14,625 nt of DNA from positions 1-14,625 of the forward strand of contig CAMCIE010000009.1 of NCBI GenBank assembly GCA_945874815.1, read 5' to 3'. The position numbers and the translations under genes were made by a program. Of the stretch, positions 7,701 through 14,625 are shown piece by piece (positions within the stretch are counted from its first letter, which is position 1; each line of letters opens with the position of its first letter). The stretch comes from an uncultured Bacteroidales bacterium. GTDB taxonomy: Bacteria; Bacteroidota; Bacteroidia; Bacteroidales; UBA932. The notes beneath the pieces are model-generated. The model ran no database searches. It saw only the letters and a list, made by a program, of their open reading frames with translations, and was not told the origin of the DNA.

Positions 7701-7708
7701 CAAATTTA
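7701..7708 (-). promoter_or_regulatory. Promoter -7 box almost touching the start codon
   Basis: TAAATTTG on the minus strand fits TAnnTTTG exactly and ends only 5 bases before the ATG at 7695. Transcription would then begin at or beside the start codon, giving a leaderless mRNA. A TTTG lies 15 bases upstream, closer than the usual 19-21, so the match is incomplete. Confidence 0.4.
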
Positions 7709-7721
7709 CTCTTTTTTTTGA

Positions 7722-7946
7722 GCCAAACTTGAGAATTTCGAGAAACTTCGTAACGAAGGTTGTGTGTATGTTGACAAAACAGCCTTAATGTACAAGATGG
7801 TGAAGGAAGCACTCAGGAGCATATTGGATATTTCGCTTTGTGAATGGGAGAAGAAGTATGGAAGTTGGGATAAGGAGACGGATTTTTCTTCAGAATACTT
7901 GCGTTTTAGGCATCTTGTTTTTCATTTTATCACCATATTAAAATAA
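7722..7946 (+). pseudogene. Truncated, mosaic relic of an AAA-ATPase-like gene
   Basis: The frame opens after a TGA at 7719 and reads ENFEKLRNEGCVYVDKTALM from 7731, clearly the N-terminal region of the family of the neighbouring gene at 7987. After ATG AAG-type codons at 7797-7805 it jumps to the sequence ILDISLCEWEKKYGSW, skipping about 63 codons that hold the Walker A loop in the intact gene. It then runs into unrelated sequence after 7891 and stops at 7946. The 5' block (7761-7799) matches the intact gene at 31 of 39 bases, but the later block (7806-7891) matches 8272-8357 at 83 of 86. The join keeps the reading frame. It has no ATP-binding loop, no nuclease domain and no start of its own, so it is a relic. 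Confidence 0.8.
7806..7891 (+). repeat. 86-bp near-identical direct repeat, copy 1
   Basis: This segment of the relic equals 8272-8357 inside the intact AAA-ATPase-like gene at 83 of 86 positions, 466 bases downstream, in the same orientation. The differences are at 7815, 7816 and 7835. Confidence 0.9.
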
Positions 7947-7951
7947 ATACG

Positions 7952-7959
7952 TATATTTG
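7952..7959 (+). promoter_or_regulatory. Promoter -7 box of the AAA-ATPase-like gene
   Basis: TATATTTG fits TAnnTTTG exactly and lies 27 bases before the ATG at 7987, directly after the stop codon of the relic (7944-7946). No clear TTTG -33 box is visible; TTTA at 7926-7929 is a weak candidate. A GGAGGAG ribosome binding site (7978-7984) precedes the ATG. Confidence 0.5.
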
Positions 7960-7986
7960 CTCTTTGACCAACAAACCGGAGGAGAT

Positions 7987-9528
7987 ATGCTTTATCCAAT
8001 AGGAATACAAAGTTTTTCGGAGATTCGCCAAAATGGTTATGTATATGTCGACAAGACCGCTCTTATGTACAAGATGTTGTCTGAGGGAAAATACTATTTT
8101 CTCTCCCGCCCGAGGCGTTTTGGGAAAAGCTTGCTTATCAGCACCCTGGAGGCATATTTTCTTGGAAAAAAGGAATTGTTTGAAGGCTTGGCCGTGGCTG
8201 ATCTTGAGAAAGACTGGGTGGAATATCCGGTATTGCATCTGGATTTGAATACCAAGAAATATGATTCTATTGAAGCACTCGAGAGCATATTGGATATTTC
8301 CCTTTGTGAATGGGAGAAGAAGTATGGAAGTTGGGATAAGGAGACGGATTTTTCTTCCAGATTCGAGGGCATCATCCGTCGTGCCAAGGAGAAGACTGGC
8401 CGCAATGTCGTAATCTTGGTTGACGAATACGACAAGCCGATGCTCCAGGCCATCGGCAACGATGAACTTCAGAAAGAGTACAGGGACACTTTGAAAAGTT
8501 TCTACGGAGCGTTGAAGAGTATGGACGCTTGCATCAGATTCGCTCTTCTGACCGGTGTTACCAAGTTCGGGAAGGTAAGCGTATTCAGTGACCTGAACAA
8601 TCTGAATGACATATCGATGGACCACCGCTACTATGATATTTGCGGTATTTCAGAAGTGGAACTTCACCATTACTTCGATTCGGAAATTAAAGAACTGGCT
8701 CTGGCTAATAATCAGACATTCGAGCAGGCATACAAGCGACTGAAGATTGATTATGACGGGTACCACTTTACCTACGATACTCCGGGAATGTATAATCCGT
8801 TCAGCATCCTGAACACACTCTCAAAACAACGTTACGGCAGCTACTGGTTTGAGACCGGCACACCTACCTTCCTCGTGGAACTGCTTCAGAAATCCGATTA
8901 TAATCTTGAGCAGATGGCAGAAATGGAAGCTGATACAGATATGCTTGGCAGCATCTTCAACGACGACAACCCGATACCGGTAATCTATCAGAGCGGTTAT
9001 TTGACAATCAAGGATTATGACAGTGAGTTTGACCTGTATAAACTCGGTTTCCCGAACCGGGAGGTTGAAAATGGCTTCATGAAATTTCTCCTGCCGTTCT
9101 ACACGGCAAAGCGCAATACCAGTTCAGCCTTTGAAATCGGCAACTTTGTCAAGGATATCAAATCCGGCAATGCCGAAGGCTTCATGCAAAGGCTTCAGTC
9201 CTTCTTCGCAGGTGCGAAATTCGACCAGATTGCAAAGGATACTGAGAACTGGTTCCAGAATGTCGTTTTCATCGTGACAACCCTCTGTGGATTGTACATT
9301 GAGGCTGAGCACCAGACCAGCAACGGTCGCATAGACCTACTCCTGAAGACCGACAAATTCATCTATGTGATGGAGCTTAAGTACGATGGCACTGCAGAGG
9401 AGGCCCTGCAACAAATAAATGGCAAGGGCTACGCCCTGCCATGGCAGTCTGACGGCCGAACCATCATAAAAGTAGGTGCGAACTTCAGCTCAACCCTCCG
9501 ACGTCTCGACGGATGGATTATCGCGTAA
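7987..9528 (+). CDS. AAA-ATPase-like protein with C-terminal PD-(D/E)XK nuclease domain
   Basis: This 513-residue protein belongs to the AAA-ATPase-like plus PDDEXK_9 family, which is present in many copies in Bacteroidota genomes. The start at 7987 is chosen for its GGAGGAG ribosome binding site and the family-typical opening MLYPIGIQSF; an upstream in-frame TTG at 7957 falls inside the promoter. The N-terminal half has a degenerate P-loop RPRRFGKS (41-48) and a Walker B VVILVDEYDKP (141-151). The C-terminal domain has GRID (447-450), YVMELK (460-465) and ALQQI (473-477), giving nuclease residues Asp450, Glu463, Lys465 and Gln475/476. Nothing appears missing. The cellular role of the family is not known; defence or genome maintenance are guesses. 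The relic just upstream shows that this locus has been rearranged. Residues 96-124 are encoded by copy 2 of the 86-bp repeat. Confidence 0.9.
   Translation: MLYPIGIQSFSEIRQNGYVYVDKTALMYKMLSEGKYYFLSRPRRFGKSLLISTLEAYFLGKKELFEGLAVADLEKDWVEYPVLHLDLNTKKYDSIEALESILDISLCEWEKKYGSWDKETDFSSRFEGIIRRAKEKTGRNVVILVDEYDKPMLQAIGNDELQKEYRDTLKSFYGALKSMDACIRFALLTGVTKFGKVSVFSDLNNLNDISMDHRYYDICGISEVELHHYFDSEIKELALANNQTFEQAYKRLKIDYDGYHFTYDTPGMYNPFSILNTLSKQRYGSYWFETGTPTFLVELLQKSDYNLEQMAEMEADTDMLGSIFNDDNPIPVIYQSGYLTIKDYDSEFDLYKLGFPNREVENGFMKFLLPFYTAKRNTSSAFEIGNFVKDIKSGNAEGFMQRLQSFFAGAKFDQIAKDTENWFQNVVFIVTTLCGLYIEAEHQTSNGRIDLLLKTDKFIYVMELKYDGTAEEALQQINGKGYALPWQSDGRTIIKVGANFSSTLRRLDGWIIA
8272..8357 (+). repeat. 86-bp near-identical direct repeat, copy 2
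   Basis: This is the partner of 7806-7891 and lies inside the intact gene, coding for about residues 96-124. Recombination between the two copies would delete 466 bases, including the promoter and the first 95 codons of the intact gene. Confidence 0.9.
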
Positions 9529-9711
9529 TTTCTGTTTGCTATTGATTTCTGGTATTGTTTCAGCTGAAGAATTGAGTGAGAGGAAAATAAGATATAAAGG
9601 AGATGCATCAGCTTCTTGCTTTGCTATAATTCAAAAGAATTCAGAAGGATATGCAGCTTCTGGAAGGGTACCTCCGTGTTTGCCATACATTTGCCGTAAA
9701 AAAGTATTAAT

Positions 9712-10854
9712 TTACAACGGAATGATGCCGATGCCTGGAGCATCGGGCAGGATAAGCTTGCCGGAGGTGACCTTGACACCGTCAAACAGGTCATTGGTAA
9801 TCAACAGGTTGCCGTCGAGGTCTGCGAAATCAACTGCGGGGGCAAGCTGGGCGGCGGCAGACACGGCGCATGAGGTCTCAGTCATACATCCGACCATCAC
9901 CTTCATGCCTTCGGCACGGGCATAATTCACCATCTTCCAGGCTTCGCGCATACCGGTGCATTTCATCAGCTTTATATTTATGCCATGATAAGCACCCTTG
10001 ACCGACGGTATGTCAGCAAGCCTCTGGATGGCCTCGTCGGCAAAAATCGGAAGCGGACTCCTTTCCGTTATCCAGGCATTGTCGTCCGGACAATCCTTCG
10101 ACATCGGCTGCTCCACCATGACGATGCCGTTCTCCTTCAGCCAGAAAATCTCATCCAGAGCCTTCTCCCTGTCCTTCCAGCCCTGATTGGCATCCACGGC
10201 AATCGGCAGGTCAGTAATCTCGCGGATGGTCCTTATCATCTGTTTGTCATTGTCCAGCCCTACCTTCACTTTCAAGATATTGAACCGGTCGGCACATTCA
10301 CGGGTCTTTTCACGCACCACCTCAGGAGTATCAATTCCTATGGTGAATGTGGTGTCTGGAGCCTTGGAAGGATTCAGGCCCCAGATACGGTACCACGGTG
10401 CACCGAGAAGTTTCCCGACAAGGTCGTGCAAGGCGATGTCCACCGCAGCCTTGGCCGCACTGTCGCCAGGAGAAAGCGAATCAACATAGGCAAGGATATC
10501 ATCCAACATGAACGGGTCGGAGAATCTTCCCAGGTCAACCTTCGAAAGAAAGGCCATCACCGTCTCCACGCTCTGCCCGAGATAAGGAGGCATCGAAGCT
10601 TCCCCATAGCCGGTAAGCCCTTCATAATCAATCCTTACCTGCACTCCGGGCGTCGTCTTGCGCGAATATGAAGACACTGTGAACACATGCCTGAGCTGCA
10701 GCTCGTATGGCTCAAAACTCAGCACCATCTTCCCTCCACCACCGGAAGTCCTGACCATGCCCGTACATCCCTGTACCAAAGGGCCTGCGGTCCCTGCAAT
10801 GGCTGCCGCCGCTGTACCTGCCGCCGCCGTCTTCAAGAATTGTCTCCTGTCCAT
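9712..10854 (-). CDS. Dipeptide epimerase, enolase superfamily, Tat-exported
   Basis: This 380-residue enzyme would invert the C-terminal residue of L-Ala-x dipeptides such as L-Ala-D/L-Glu from cell-wall peptides. It has the full muconate-lactonizing type active site: LKVKVG (Lys195, Lys197), DANQGW (Asp221), VEQP (Glu248), ADEA (Asp273) and NIKLMK (Lys295). The DFADLDGN stretch (342-349) matches the Asp-x-Asp region that binds the substrate amine. The N-terminus MDRRQFLKTAAAG is a twin-arginine signal, and LVQGC (26-30) is a possible lipobox. It is therefore predicted to be exported folded and perhaps lipid-anchored, which would place it outside the cytoplasm. Substrate specificity in this group varies and is not settled by sequence. 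The gene stands alone and diverges from the lipoprotein gene at 10900, 45 bases away. Confidence 0.88.
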   Translation of the reverse strand: MDRRQFLKTAAAGTAAAAIAGTAGPLVQGCTGMVRTSGGGGKMVLSFEPYELQLRHVFTVSSYSRKTTPGVQVRIDYEGLTGYGEASMPPYLGQSVETVMAFLSKVDLGRFSDPFMLDDILAYVDSLSPGDSAAKAAVDIALHDLVGKLLGAPWYRIWGLNPSKAPDTTFTIGIDTPEVVREKTRECADRFNILKVKVGLDNDKQMIRTIREITDLPIAVDANQGWKDREKALDEIFWLKENGIVMVEQPMSKDCPDDNAWITERSPLPIFADEAIQRLADIPSVKGAYHGINIKLMKCTGMREAWKMVNYARAEGMKVMVGCMTETSCAVSAAAQLAPAVDFADLDGNLLITNDLFDGVKVTSGKLILPDAPGIGIIPL

Positions 10855-10875
10855 ATCAGATTATGATAAAATTTA

Positions 10876-10883
10876 TAACTTTG
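10876..10883 (+). promoter_or_regulatory. Promoter -7 box of the lipoprotein-glycosyltransferase pair
   Basis: TAACTTTG fits TAnnTTTG exactly and lies 16 bases before the ATG at 10900. No TTTG -33 box is seen at the normal distance. The 45-base gap must also hold the promoter of the divergent epimerase gene, where only a weak TAAATTTT is visible on the minus strand. Confidence 0.5.
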
Positions 10884-10899
10884 CCCAAAAATAACATAA

Positions 10900-11481
10900 A
10901 TGATTAAGAAAGCCATACTTTTATTGACAACCGCAATGACTTTATTGCTTGCGGGATGTACCAAGGAAAACAGAAAGAACACCGTTGAGCGTCAGTGGGT
11001 CGGAGAAATCGTCATTGATGAGGAAATCGGAACAATGCCATTTTGCATTGATTTGGGAGCCACTGAGCCCGAGAATATGATAGTTGCCATCAATGCCGGT
11101 AAAGTGAAAAAGCTTATCGGTGATATGTTGAACATCGACATAAACAATGACAAGATTCTCGAAAGTCTCGGAAGCCTTGGAGATCTGTCCGGAATGGGCG
11201 AATTCGGAGAATTCCTTCAGCTTCTGGCAAAAATGAAGGATGATGATTATATTTATTCGGATTACACCACACTTCCATATACCCTGACATATACCGGAAA
11301 TGACACCGGTACGATTTCTTTCGACACCCCAGGCCCGACCGGAACAACAATGACAGTAGAGTTCGAAAACCTCACAAACACCTCAGTTACAATCACTGTT
11401 GAAGATGAGTCTCTCCAGCTCACTGCCGCCAAGAAAGAGCTTGTCAAGATCAAGGATTCATTCTTCAAGATGTTCTTCTGA
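10900..11481 (+). CDS. Small lipoprotein of unknown function
   Basis: This 193-residue protein has a lipoprotein signal with a clean lipobox LLAGC (16-20), so the mature protein should be lipid-anchored at Cys20. The mature part starts with a strand pair (RQWVGEIVIDEE), has a Gly/Leu-rich helical middle (about 80-112), and ends with Thr-rich strands (TLPYTLTYTGNDTGTISF, then TTMTVEFENLTNTSVTITVE). This suggests a lipocalin-like or beta-sandwich fold common in Bacteroidales lipoproteins, but I recognise no family. The glycosyltransferase gene starts 8 bases after its stop, so they are likely co-transcribed. Confidence 0.8.
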   Translation: MIKKAILLLTTAMTLLLAGCTKENRKNTVERQWVGEIVIDEEIGTMPFCIDLGATEPENMIVAINAGKVKKLIGDMLNIDINNDKILESLGSLGDLSGMGEFGEFLQLLAKMKDDDYIYSDYTTLPYTLTYTGNDTGTISFDTPGPTGTTMTVEFENLTNTSVTITVEDESLQLTAAKKELVKIKDSFFKMFF

Positions 11482-11489
11482 TCTGATTC

Positions 11490-12797
11490 ATGGAGAAAAG
11501 GGTTCTGATAATTTCATATTACTGGCCTCCGACAGGGGGCTCAGGCGTTCAGAGGTGGGTGAAATTTGCGAAATATCTGCCTTCGGAAGGATGGCAGCCC
11601 GTAATCTACACCCCTCTCAATCCCGAGGCAATAACCGTAGATGAGTCTCTTCTTGATGAGATTCCGCCTCAGGTGGAAGTTATTAAACGCAGGATATTTG
11701 AGCCATACAATATCTACCGTGCCCTTACCGGGAAAAAGGGCAGGACTGCTCAGAGCGGTGAAGTGAACCCCATCAACTCCCAGAAGAAATCCTTCACCCA
11801 AAAGGTTTCCATGTGGATAAGGGGAAACATGTTCATCCCCGACCCCCGCTGCTTCTGGATCGGACCTTCGGTCAGATTTCTGAAAAAATACCTGAAAGAG
11901 CATCCCGTGGACGTCATCGTCAGCACCGGGCCACCTCATTCCATGCATCTGATTGCAAGGAAAGTGGCGCGTTCAACAGGCATTCCATGGGTTGCAGACT
12001 TCCGGGACCCATGGACTAAGATGTTCTATTTCAAGCATCTGGCTCTCAGTCCTTGGGCGGAGCGCAAACATGCCAGACTTGAGAAGATGGTTCTGGATGA
12101 TGCCTCTGTAGTCGTTGCTGTCTCTCCTTTGGTCCAGGACGAATTCAAGGCGATGACCACGACAGAGGTGGAGCTTATTACCAACGGCTTTGACGAAGAT
12201 GATTTTGCGGTGAAACCTCAACGGGACGAATATTTCAGCATAACACACACCGGACTGTTTGCCTCTGACGGAAATCCTGACATCCTGTGGAAAGTCCTTG
12301 CTGAAAAATGCAGGAGGGACAGCAAATTCAAAAAATTGCTCCGCATCAGGCTTGCAGGAAAGACCGACAAACAAATCATAGAATCGATAGTGGCTGCCGG
12401 GCTCGGCGAAAATCTCGAGGACCTCGGCTACTGCAACCACAACGATGCGGTGTGCCTTCAGAAAAGCTCCTCACTCCTGATTCTTCCGCTCAGGAAGGAA
12501 CCTGAATACCGCGCCACACTGCCCGGCAAACTCTTTGAGTACCTGGCTTCGGAACGCCCGATACTTGGCATAGGTCAGACAGACGGGGCAATGGCCCGCA
12601 TCATAAGTCAGACTCAGGCAGGATTCGTCTTTGGCTGGGATGACAGCGCATCTATAAGCCGCTACATAGACCTATGCTGGGAACGTTTCCGCAGCGACAC
12701 ACTTAAAGCTGATACACACGACATCGGAAGCTTCTCCCGCCGCAGTCTCACCCACAGGATGGCATGCCTGTTCGACAGGCTCACCGACCGCTCCTGA
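11490..12797 (+). CDS. Family 4-type glycosyltransferase
   Basis: This 435-residue protein has a GT-B fold. The N-terminal domain opens RVLIISYYWPPTGGSGVQR (4-22), with the Gly-rich loop seen in glycosyltransferases acting on lipid-linked acceptors. The C-terminal domain has ITHTGLF (251-257), a LRIRLAGKTD strand-turn (284-293), and EPEYRATLPGKLFEYLAS (337-354). The last fits the nucleotide-sugar binding E-x7-E region of GT4 enzymes. It is cytoplasmic or membrane-associated; the donor and acceptor are not predictable. It is the second gene of a pair with the lipoprotein (8-base gap). Its last 17 bases overlap the end of the YfhO-like gene on the other strand. Confidence 0.88.
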   Translation: MEKRVLIISYYWPPTGGSGVQRWVKFAKYLPSEGWQPVIYTPLNPEAITVDESLLDEIPPQVEVIKRRIFEPYNIYRALTGKKGRTAQSGEVNPINSQKKSFTQKVSMWIRGNMFIPDPRCFWIGPSVRFLKKYLKEHPVDVIVSTGPPHSMHLIARKVARSTGIPWVADFRDPWTKMFYFKHLALSPWAERKHARLEKMVLDDASVVVAVSPLVQDEFKAMTTTEVELITNGFDEDDFAVKPQRDEYFSITHTGLFASDGNPDILWKVLAEKCRRDSKFKKLLRIRLAGKTDKQIIESIVAAGLGENLEDLGYCNHNDAVCLQKSSSLLILPLRKEPEYRATLPGKLFEYLASERPILGIGQTDGAMARIISQTQAGFVFGWDDSASISRYIDLCWERFRSDTLKADTHDIGSFSRRSLTHRMACLFDRLTDRS

Positions 12798-14625
12798 GAC
12801 GGCCGAGAACTGCCCCAGCTACAGACAGAAGGAGCAGAAGGATGAGTGAGATTGAACTTGCACGTGAAATGTTTTCACTGATGCGGTAGGAATCCGGCTC
12901 GAATCTCATGACAACGTTGCCCCTGCCTTCTGGAATGATGGCAGCTCTCAGTATCCAGTCTGCACGGAAAAGATCAAGCTGCACCGCATTTTCAGTAGGG
13001 ACATAGCATCCGTGCCTTACCTCTCCATAAGAGCCTTCCGGCTCTAACCATGCCTTCCATCCCTTAGGATAATAAACCTCACTGAACACGGCAAGTCTTT
13101 CAGAATCAGTATCATAAGAATATATCAATTCCTTAGGGCTATAGCTTGTCAATTCTATGACATCATTCACCAAAGACTCAGAACCTTCCTCTGCAGAGGC
13201 ACCGGAGGCCGATGGCATGGCATCATAAACCCAGTCAAAATCCCTGCCCACGATAGCCTCTGAACGCAGGTCAGCCTCACCGACAAGGGCTATTTCCTCG
13301 TCAGGATTTCCGGCCGGTACCACGTCGTCCACAAACCAGCAGTTACCCATTGCCCCGGCATTCACAACCGGAGGATAATCCTCTCCTAGGATGATATAGC
13401 GTCCATTTAGCATTGACGTAACCTTCATGGCAGGAAGATTCTCCTCAACCTCGGAGATGGTGCCACTCTTTCCTATCACTCCGTATAAGTCCCTTATTTC
13501 CTGATTGAGATAATGGTCTATCAAATCCTGGTAACGCTGCATCTTCACAGGACTGTAGCCTCCGATGCACTTGTGATGGTAGCTTTGGATGGCGTCGTTG
13601 AAAGTATTGACGCTTATGTCCAGAACCCTGTAAGACAGATCCTCGTCCTGATGTATGAGTTCGTCCACCGGACGAGGCTCGTATGCGGCATTGAAATCGC
13701 GCGGAGTAACGAAATGACTCTTGTTGAGGTATCTCTTGTCCACACTGAAAAGGTCGAAGAACACCACAAGAGCGATGGCAACGGAAATTATGGTCATCCT
13801 GCCTTTGGCTGCAAACGGTTCCTTTGCCCTGTAAGCCCATTGGATGAGAGCAAACACAACCGTAATCAGCAAAAGCGACCTTAATGCATCCTTGCGGAGC
13901 AGAGTCTGACGGTCAATCGAGAGGGCATCGGCAAGGATTTCAGGCTGTCCTGCATCGGAAGCTGCCGTGAAAGAACCAGCAATGCCCGGAACAATGACGC
14001 AGAGCAGGCAGAATCCTGCAGTGAGGCCAAAGGCAATCCATCCGGCCTTGTTGAACTCCTTTCGGCTGTACTTCTCCTTGACAATCCTGTCCAGAACCAG
14101 AAAACCGAGCATCGGAACGGTGACCTGAAGCACCGTCAATGCCATCGAAACCGTCCTGAATTTGTTGTACATCGGAGCATAGTTGAACCACAGGCGGGTA
14201 AACCACATGAAATGGTTACCCCAGGCAAGAAACACGGCTATGATTGTCGCAACGAGAAGCCACCATTTCTCCCTGCCCTTGCAGAGGAAGAGTCCCAGCA
14301 CAAAAAGGAAGATGGAGACTGCTCCAAGGTACATCGGACCGGCGGTGAATGGTTGCGGACCCCACTAGAGAGGGAGCGCCTTCATTGTTTCCTTAAGATG
14401 AGGCTGGCCGGCACGCTTGAGGAGTTTTCCGGTCTCGGAATCAAGCGGCAGCTCTCCTGACGACGATCCTCCGTTGAAATTCGGAATCATCAGGTTCGGC
14501 ATCTCGTTTATGCCGTAAGACCATGCCGTAGCATAGTCGAGGTTGAGACCCTTCTGGTTGTGGCTGTCGCTGTCGGAAGTGAGTTCCGAGCCGCCGCGCA
14601 TGGTGTATGGGGTATATTCGTATGT
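12781..14625 (-). pseudogene. YfhO-like membrane protein gene, cut by an in-frame TAG; 5' end outside
   Basis: The frame is open from the right edge to a TAG at 14365-14367 and then continues in the same frame to a TGA at 12781. The parts read as one YfhO-family protein: MRGGSELTSDS and DYATAWSYGINEMPNLMIPN before the stop, then WGPQPFTAGPMYLGA directly after it. In family members I remember, this site reads YWGxQPFTxGP, so the TAG most likely replaces a Tyr codon by one base change. After the stop there are about six membrane segments (about 14329-14281, 14263-14221, 14140-14090, 14030-13960, 13890-13840 and 13800-13750), a large soluble domain, and a C-terminal span (about 12870-12800). YfhO proteins are linked to glycosylation of teichoic acids or surface lipids in other bacteria. 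A downstream ATG (14334) could give a 517-residue remnant. A sequencing error, a recent nonsense mutation or read-through are all possible. Confidence 0.8.

Noticed and set aside
7696..7812. Upstream extension of the minus-strand gene to a start at 7812
   Set aside because: The extra 39 codons are antisense to the ATPase relic and have low-complexity, non-family-like sequence; the promoter box at 7701-7708 also lies inside them.
7957..7986. Upstream TTG start for the AAA-ATPase-like gene
   Set aside because: It falls within the promoter box, whereas ATG 7987 has a strong ribosome binding site and gives the typical family N-terminus.
9529..9711. Possible small gene or terminator in the gap between the ATPase-like and epimerase genes
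   Set aside because: An AAGGAG followed by ATG at 9604 gives only 8 codons, and the one inverted repeat (AATTC-AAAA-GAATT) is too weak; I see nothing supported here.
9985..10671. 228-codon plus-strand frame across the epimerase gene
   Set aside because: The opposite strand holds an enzyme with a complete active site; this frame is an antisense shadow with no recognisable pattern.
14365..14367. Genome-wide recoding of TAG as an amino acid
   Set aside because: The beta-barrel gene ends with a TAG at the expected place (2204-2206), and other genes use TAA or TGA normally.

Overview
The window looks like chromosomal DNA of a Bacteroidales (Bacteroidota) bacterium. The evidence is Bacteroidota-type promoter boxes (TAnnTTTG) before five start codons, lipoprotein signals of the Bacteroidota kind, and gene families common in gut Bacteroidales: a fimbrillin-like surface protein, an outer-membrane beta-barrel, an AAA-ATPase-like/PD-(D/E)XK protein, a YfhO-like membrane protein and a Tat-exported dipeptide epimerase. 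I see no rRNA, tRNA, CRISPR array, transposase or phage structural gene.

Layout. (1) Positions 1-3555 (+) read as one run of co-directional genes for the cell envelope: the 3' part of a large beta-rich protein, a 41-residue microprotein 6 bases later, an outer-membrane beta-barrel, and an S41 serine-peptidase lipoprotein. (2) 3556-3854 is an AT-rich intergenic stretch with a perfect 14-bp hairpin, a degenerate direct repeat and a promoter. It leads into a stand-alone P-loop ATPase with a winged-helix tail (3855-4982). (3) On the minus strand are an aminopeptidase P-type metallopeptidase (5545-6984) and a DUF456-type membrane protein (5000-5491), separated by a REP-like palindromic repeat. (4) 7042-7986 holds an unrecognised minus-strand gene with a possible nuclease-like motif, then a broken, mosaic copy of the ATPase gene that follows it. 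(5) 7987-9528 (+) is the intact AAA-ATPase-like/PD-(D/E)XK gene. (6) A Tat-signal dipeptide epimerase (9712-10854, -) diverges from a small lipoprotein plus GT4 glycosyltransferase pair (10900-12797, +). (7) A YfhO-like membrane protein gene runs leftward from the right edge to 12781. It is cut by one in-frame TAG codon and overlaps the glycosyltransferase gene tail to tail.

How the genes fit together. The left block is probably a surface or secretion-related locus whose substrate cannot be named from sequence. The aminopeptidase P and the epimerase both act on small peptides, but they are not in one operon. The glycosyltransferase and the YfhO-like protein suggest surface glycan or glycolipid work. 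The ATPase/nuclease-like genes and the gene relic mark an unstable accessory stretch. The most unusual points are the microprotein, the mosaic relic with an 86-bp near-identical repeat, the amber codon in the YfhO-like gene, and the near-leaderless nuclease-like gene. I did not find a clearly new multi-gene system.
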